NCBI GenBank assembly: GCA_944322685.1
Contig: CALUPP010000046.1
Location: 1 to 35,604 of the forward strand
DNA from: Candidatus Gastranaerophilales bacterium
Lineage (GTDB): Bacteria > Cyanobacteriota > Vampirovibrionia > Gastranaerophilales > Gastranaerophilaceae
Reading direction: 5' to 3'
DNA: 35,604 bases
The notes under the pieces are model-generated. The model searched no databases. It had not been told where the DNA came from and worked only from the letters and a program-made list of their open reading frames with translations. The position numbers were made by a program, and so were the translations under genes. Positions 31,685-35,604 of this stretch are shown here, piece by piece. Position 1 is the first letter of the stretch, and each line of letters opens with the position of its first letter.

Positions 31685-34600
31685 CTAATCATCCAGCGAT
31701 TTGACGGAAACCTCAATTTTAGGCCCGTAATTCGTGCGCAGCGCATAAGTAAGGTCGTTTGAGGAATTTACCCAGAAACCCGAACCGCAAAGCACCCTCA
31801 CTCCGCCCGCTTCCGGCGAATCCAGCTTCAAAACCAGCGGGTCGGAACCCTTGAAACGGGTCAGCATGTCTTTCAGGCTGACCAAATCCTCAAAATGCAT
31901 GTCCTCTTTGAGCGAAACAGTCACTATATTGCTGTTTTCGACCGGTTTTACCGAATCCACGACGATACTTATTGAATCCTCGTCGCGTTTTGATACTTTT
32001 CCCGAAATAATGACCTTTTTCTCCGCCTCAAGGAACGAATTGTACTCCGTAAGCGTTTTGTGGAACGCAACAAACTCGACTTTTCCCGTCAAATCCTCAA
32101 TAATCCCCGCTTTTAAGAATTTTGTCGGGTCTTTTCTTGTCGGAATCTGCCGCACCTGGCTCAAAAGCCCGCAAATTGTCACAGGTTTGTCGTTTGGCAT
32201 TTCGGAAAGCTCGGAGATGTTGTGTGTTGTCAAAAACGGCAATTTGTCCATAATGCTCGAAAGCGGGTGGCTTGTGACGTAAAATCCGAGATATTCTTTT
32301 TCAAAAGCCTGAATCTGTTTGTCGTCGAATTCCTCATCGCTTCCCTGGAGCGTAAAACCACCCATTTGTGCGCCGGACGAGGTTGTCATGCCCGCAAAAA
32401 GGCTCACCTGACCCAAACTTTTGGCTTCTGCCTCCCTATATGCGCTCGCAACAAGCGAATCGAGGTTTTCCATAAGCTGCTTTCTGCTTTTTTCAATGTT
32501 TGCGAAAGCGCCTGATTTGATTAAGCTTTCGAGCGTTCTTTTGTTAAGACATTTCGGGTCGATTCTGGTGCAAAAATCGTAAAGCGACTCAAAATCCTTT
32601 TCTTCGCGCTCTTTTTCAATCAAATCAATGACCGCCTGCCCGACATTTTTAATCGACGCAAGCCCAAAACGGATATCGCCCCCATCCGGCGTAAATTTCG
32701 CGCTGGATTTGTTGATATCGGGCGCAAGAACCTTGATTCCCATTTTTTGGCATTCCGCAATGTAGAGCTGGGTTTTTTCCTGATCGCTTGAAACGCTGGA
32801 AAGCAGCGCGGACATATATTCAACAGGATAATGCGCTTTTAAATACGCCGTCTGGTAAGCAACAAACGCGTAAGCTGCGGAATGGCTTCGGTTAAAGCAA
32901 TATGCGGCGAATTTTTCGATTTGTTCAAAGAGAGTTGCCGCATTTTGGGCGGTCATGCCGTGATTTGCGGCGCGCTCGATGAATTTGTCCTTTTGTTTGG
33001 CCATTTCATCGAGTTTTTTCTTACCCATCATGCGTCGAACCATGTCCGCTTCGCCGAGCGTGTAGTCAGCGAGCGTCTGGAATATCTGCATGATTTGTTC
33101 CTGATAAACGATTGTGCCGTATGTGTCTTTCAAAATCGGCTCAAGGTCGGGGTGCGCGTATTCAATCTTTTGGCGGCCATGTTTTCTTTCAACAAAGTCC
33201 TGAACCATGCCTGATTCCAGCGGGCCCGGGCGGAAAAGCGCAACAAGAGCGCCCATATCTTCAAATACGTTCGGTTTTAAGTCTTTTACGAGCTTTTTCA
33301 TGCCCGAAGATTCAAGCTGGAACACGCCGTCCGTATCGCCGGAAACCAGCAGATCAAAAGTCGCTTTATCGTCCAGCGGAATGTTATTTATATCCAAATC
33401 AATGCCATGACGCTTTTTAATCATCTTAATTGCGCTATGAATGATGGTAAGGTTCCTCAAACCCAAAAAGTCCATCTTCAAAAGCCCGATATGCTCGTCT
33501 TCGGTCATTGTGTATTCGGTTACGATGATGCCTTCTTTTGAGGGCTCGACCGGAACGATCTCAGAAAGCGGCATTTTCGAGATAATTACGCCCGCAGCAT
33601 GCATACCTGTGTTGTTTTTGAGGCCTTCGACGCATTTTGCCATGTCGACGAGTTTTTTTACGGTCGGGTCGGTGTCGTAGAGCTTTTTCAGCTCCATTCC
33701 GTCCTTGAGCGCGTCGTCGATTTTGATTTTTGGCTCTGCGGGAATCAATTGTGCCCACTGGTTGCTCTGGGCGAACGGAATATCATAAACCCTTGCCACG
33801 GATTTCATGGCGTTTCTTGCTGCGAGCGTGCCGAACGTGATAATCTGGCAAACCTTGTCCGCACCGTACTTTTTGGTTACGTAGTCAATAACCTGACCGC
33901 GTTTTTCAACACAAAAATCAATATCCACATCAGGCATGCTGACACGTTCTGGGTTCAGGAACCTTTCGAACAACAGATTGTGCCGAATCGGATCCAAATC
34001 CGTAATTTCCAGCGCATAAGAAACCAAACTTCCCGCCGCAGAGCCGCGTCCGGGGCCTACGGGGATGTCATGCGTTTTTGCAAAATGGATAAAGTCCGCA
34101 ACGATTAAGAAGTATTCCGCAAATCCCATTTTGTTGATTACGCCGAGCTCGTAATCCATACGCTCCTTGAGTTCCGGGGTGATTTTTCCGTATCTTTTTT
34201 TAATCCCCTCCATTGTTTTGTAATCAAGGTAGGTTTCCGAGGTAAAATTGGGCGGAAGCTCAAAATACGGGATGTGGTATTTGCCCATTTCAATTATCAG
34301 GTGGCATTTTTCAGCAACTTCGACGGTATTTGCGATACATTTTTCAAACTCCTCCGCCTCCATCCATCTGAACGAATCCCGGAGTTCTTCGGGCGTTTTT
34401 ACGTAAAATTCGTTGTTCGGGAAAGAAAATCTGTTCGTGCTTTCTTTCAGAGCGTTCGTCTGGATGCACAAAAGCGTGTCATGCCAGTCTGCGTCTTCTT
34501 TTTTCAGGTAATGGCTGTCGTTTGTGATGACCATTTTTATATTGAGCTGTTTTGCAATCTCCATCAGCGTCGGGTTGGACATTTTTTGCTTTTCGAGCCC

Positions 34601-35125
34601 GTGGTCTTGCAGTTCTATGTAATAATCGTCGCCAAAAAGCCCCTTGTAAAATTTTGCGGTTTCAACAGCCTTTTCTTTGTCGCCCGTAATGATGTAATAA
34701 GCCAATTCGCCCTGAACGCACGCCGAAAGGCAAATCAAGCCCTCATGGTGCTGCTCGATAAGTTCGTGGTTTATGCGCGGTTTGTAATACATTCCCTCGC
34801 ATTTTGCGATACTGACGAGTTTTACGAGGTTTTTGTAGCCCGTCTGGTCTTTTGCTATCAAAACAAGGTGGAAAGGGTGGGTTTTTTGGGGATTTTTTTC
34901 GTGAATATCGCCGTCATAGACATAAAATTCGCAGCCGATGAGCGGTTTTATGCCTGCTGATTTGGCTTCTTCGTACATTTGGATTGCGCCGTACATGTTT
35001 CCGTGGTCGGTGAGCGCGACTGCGGGCATGTCGTTTTCTTTTGCGAATTTGCAAAGGTCTTTTACGCGTATTGCGCCGTCCAAAAGGCTGTATTCCGTGT
35101 GTAAGTGAAGTGGTACGTACTGCAT
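31685..35125 (-). CDS. dnaE: DNA polymerase III alpha subunit
   Basis: DnaE is the replicative polymerase. From the ATG at 35125 it has 1146 residues. The N-terminal PHP domain is intact in appearance: HLHTEYSLLDG, LTDHGNMYG, the GCEFYVY Glu and NDSHYL. The E. coli enzyme has lost several of these metal ligands, so this one could keep PHP exonuclease activity. The C-family catalytic core shows GPGRGSAAGSLVSYAL (357-372) and PDVDIDFC (398-405). Later come FNRSHSAAYAFVAYQTAYLK, helix-hairpin-helix elements and an OB fold (KPVTICGLLSQVRQI). I chose this ATG because AGGGG lies 6 nt upstream; ATGs at 35131 and 35146 are alternatives. No intein. Confidence 0.97.
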   Translation of the reverse strand: MQYVPLHLHTEYSLLDGAIRVKDLCKFAKENDMPAVALTDHGNMYGAIQMYEEAKSAGIKPLIGCEFYVYDGDIHEKNPQKTHPFHLVLIAKDQTGYKNLVKLVSIAKCEGMYYKPRINHELIEQHHEGLICLSACVQGELAYYIITGDKEKAVETAKFYKGLFGDDYYIELQDHGLEKQKMSNPTLMEIAKQLNIKMVITNDSHYLKKEDADWHDTLLCIQTNALKESTNRFSFPNNEFYVKTPEELRDSFRWMEAEEFEKCIANTVEVAEKCHLIIEMGKYHIPYFELPPNFTSETYLDYKTMEGIKKRYGKITPELKERMDYELGVINKMGFAEYFLIVADFIHFAKTHDIPVGPGRGSAAGSLVSYALEITDLDPIRHNLLFERFLNPERVSMPDVDIDFCVEKRGQVIDYVTKKYGADKVCQIITFGTLAARNAMKSVARVYDIPFAQSNQWAQLIPAEPKIKIDDALKDGMELKKLYDTDPTVKKLVDMAKCVEGLKNNTGMHAAGVIISKMPLSEIVPVEPSKEGIIVTEYTMTEDEHIGLLKMDFLGLRNLTIIHSAIKMIKKRHGIDLDINNIPLDDKATFDLLVSGDTDGVFQLESSGMKKLVKDLKPNVFEDMGALVALFRPGPLESGMVQDFVERKHGRQKIEYAHPDLEPILKDTYGTIVYQEQIMQIFQTLADYTLGEADMVRRMMGKKKLDEMAKQKDKFIERAANHGMTAQNAATLFEQIEKFAAYCFNRSHSAAYAFVAYQTAYLKAHYPVEYMSALLSSVSSDQEKTQLYIAECQKMGIKVLAPDINKSSAKFTPDGGDIRFGLASIKNVGQAVIDLIEKEREEKDFESLYDFCTRIDPKCLNKRTLESLIKSGAFANIEKSRKQLMENLDSLVASAYREAEAKSLGQVSLFAGMTTSSGAQMGGFTLQGSDEEFDDKQIQAFEKEYLGFYVTSHPLSSIMDKLPFLTTHNISELSEMPNDKPVTICGLLSQVRQIPTRKDPTKFLKAGIIEDLTGKVEFVAFHKTLTEYNSFLEAEKKVIISGKVSKRDEDSISIVVDSVKPVENSNIVTVSLKEDMHFEDLVSLKDMLTRFKGSDPLVLKLDSPEAGGVRVLCGSGFWVNSSNDLTYALRTNYGPKIEVSVKSLDD

Positions 35126-35225
35126 TTCCATCCCCTGTATCAACATTAAACCACAACCCCATGTTATAAACCATTTATTTTTACTTATTTTAACTTTTTT
35201 GCCGCTGCGGTTAGTTGTTTTTGTT

Positions 35226-35242
35226 GTCAGGCGGTGCCTGAC
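35226..35242. repeat. GTCAGGC palindrome, inverted copy 3
   Basis: GTCAGGCGGTGCCTGAC is the reverse complement of the copies at 100-116 and 242-258 and is followed by CTAC in place of the preceding GTAG. Confidence 0.85.
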
Positions 35243-35369
35243 CTACTTTTAAGCGAAAAATAGGTTGGGATTTCGGCCCAACAACGACAGGCGTCGGATA
35301 ATGTCGGGCGGAAGACCTCAATTCGCTTGTTGTGCTGCGGGCTATCTCGCAAGTGGTATTAATATGTAG

Positions 35370-35386
35370 GTCAGGCACCGCCTGAC
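35370..35386. repeat. GTCAGGC palindrome, copy 4
   Basis: GTCAGGCACCGCCTGAC, preceded by GTAG, lies in the same orientation as the copies at 1-360. With the inverted copy at 35226 it flanks a 127-bp interior, like the ends of a small palindromic element. Confidence 0.85.
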
Positions 35387-35470
35387 AGTCTTTTACCGGC
35401 AAAAACAGAAAATAAATGAAGCTTTCTGGCGAATTTTCGAAAAATTTGACCTAAATGGCTCAAAGAAATC

Positions 35471-35479
35471 TGCTATTAT
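35471..35479 (+). promoter_or_regulatory. Extended -10 promoter of the gene at 35511
   Basis: TGCTATTAT matches TGnTATAAT with one mismatch, 31 nt before the ATG. TTGACC lies too far upstream (22-bp spacer) to be a normal -35. Confidence 0.45.
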
Positions 35480-35510
35480 TGCTTTTGTAGCTAAAACAAG
35501 GAGATTTTAT

Positions 35511-35604
35511 ATGAGTTATTTATTATATGGTTCTATTTCAAAAGATAATATTGAATATGAATGGAAATCAGAAGCTGGTGCATGTGAAATTTGCAAAGCT
35601 TTAA
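35511..35604 (+). CDS. Partial CDS running off the window end
   Basis: Only 31 codons are visible: MSYLLYGSISKDNIEYEWKS followed by EAGACEICKAL. An AAGGAG site lies 7 nt before the ATG and an extended -10 upstream, so the start is convincing. The ACEICKAL stretch contains a CxxC, and an EW..EAGACExCKAL pattern is reminiscent of the metal-binding CxxC loop in phage minor head or Mu F-like proteins, but far too little is present to name it. No other phage gene is in the window. Confidence 0.6.
   Translation, partial: MSYLLYGSISKDNIEYEWKSEAGACEICKAL

Larger units (their letters stand above)
35126..35510. other. Gap with inverted palindromic repeats
   Basis: No gene is visible. A 164-bp block (35224-35387) is bounded by inverted copies of the GTCAGGC palindrome unit and contains a GTTGGG-ATTTCGG-CCCAAC hairpin (about 35264-35282). 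The right end carries the promoter and ribosome binding site of the gene at 35511. Confidence 0.65.

Noticed and set aside
35511-35604. Prophage boundary at the window end
   Set aside because: Only 31 codons with a CxxC are visible and no other phage gene or attachment site is present.

Overview
The window is a moderately AT-rich bacterial chromosome segment with about 32 genes on both strands. Most are housekeeping genes: replication (dnaN, dnaA, dnaE), repair (recQ, uvrC, uvrD), amino-acid and nucleotide biosynthesis (thrB, ilvD, pyrG, surE), translation (gatC, yebC), envelope (kdsA) and type IV pili (pilT, prepilin peptidase). kdsA implies an LPS-bearing, Gram-negative cell. A SigB/F/G-type sigma factor joined to the prepilin peptidase, dnaN separated from dnaA, and a small secretory-looking protein with an LSFKG motif together suggest a gut Gastranaerophilales (Melainabacteria/Vampirovibrionia, the non-photosynthetic sisters of Cyanobacteria). 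That placement is an inference; no rRNA or tRNA gene is present to settle it. The [4Fe-4S]-type IlvD would fit an anaerobe.

Layout. 1-430: a 142-143 bp tandem repeat carrying a 17-bp palindrome. 494-3384 (minus): gatC, pyrG, surE. 3538-6333 (plus): a hypothetical gene, a striking GTTTTGAAC/GTTCAAAAC repeat cluster with a 47-bp A/T-only tract (candidate oriC), dnaN and thrB. 6641-7282: an exported SagB-type nitroreductase. 7384-10601 (minus): ilvD and dnaA. 10620-11160: an 87-bp tandem repeat block. 11180-13956 (minus): recQ and kdsA, with pilT diverging from kdsA through overlapping promoters. 15246-21035: a phosphoesterase, two small exported or membrane proteins, uvrC and uvrD. 21162-24331: a glycosidase-like TIM-barrel protein, an XRE regulator, and a divergent exported protein behind a strong promoter with an embedded palindrome. 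24636-29456: yebC, a small helical protein, an SH3-like exported protein, a class II aldolase, then the sigma factor/prepilin peptidase pair. 29531-31203 (minus): a glutaredoxin and a helical-domain/nucleotidyltransferase gene split by an A9 run. 31310-35604: a small LSFKG protein, dnaE, a second palindromic repeat pair, and the start of a further gene.

The most notable signals are the repeat cluster upstream of dnaN, the A9-interrupted HI0074-like/MNT gene, the palindrome within the promoter between the XRE gene and its divergent neighbour, the degenerate amylase-like protein, and several families of palindromic dispersed and tandem repeats. Promoters often use an extended -10 (TGnTATAAT) and sometimes lie so close to the start codon that the mRNA would be leaderless.
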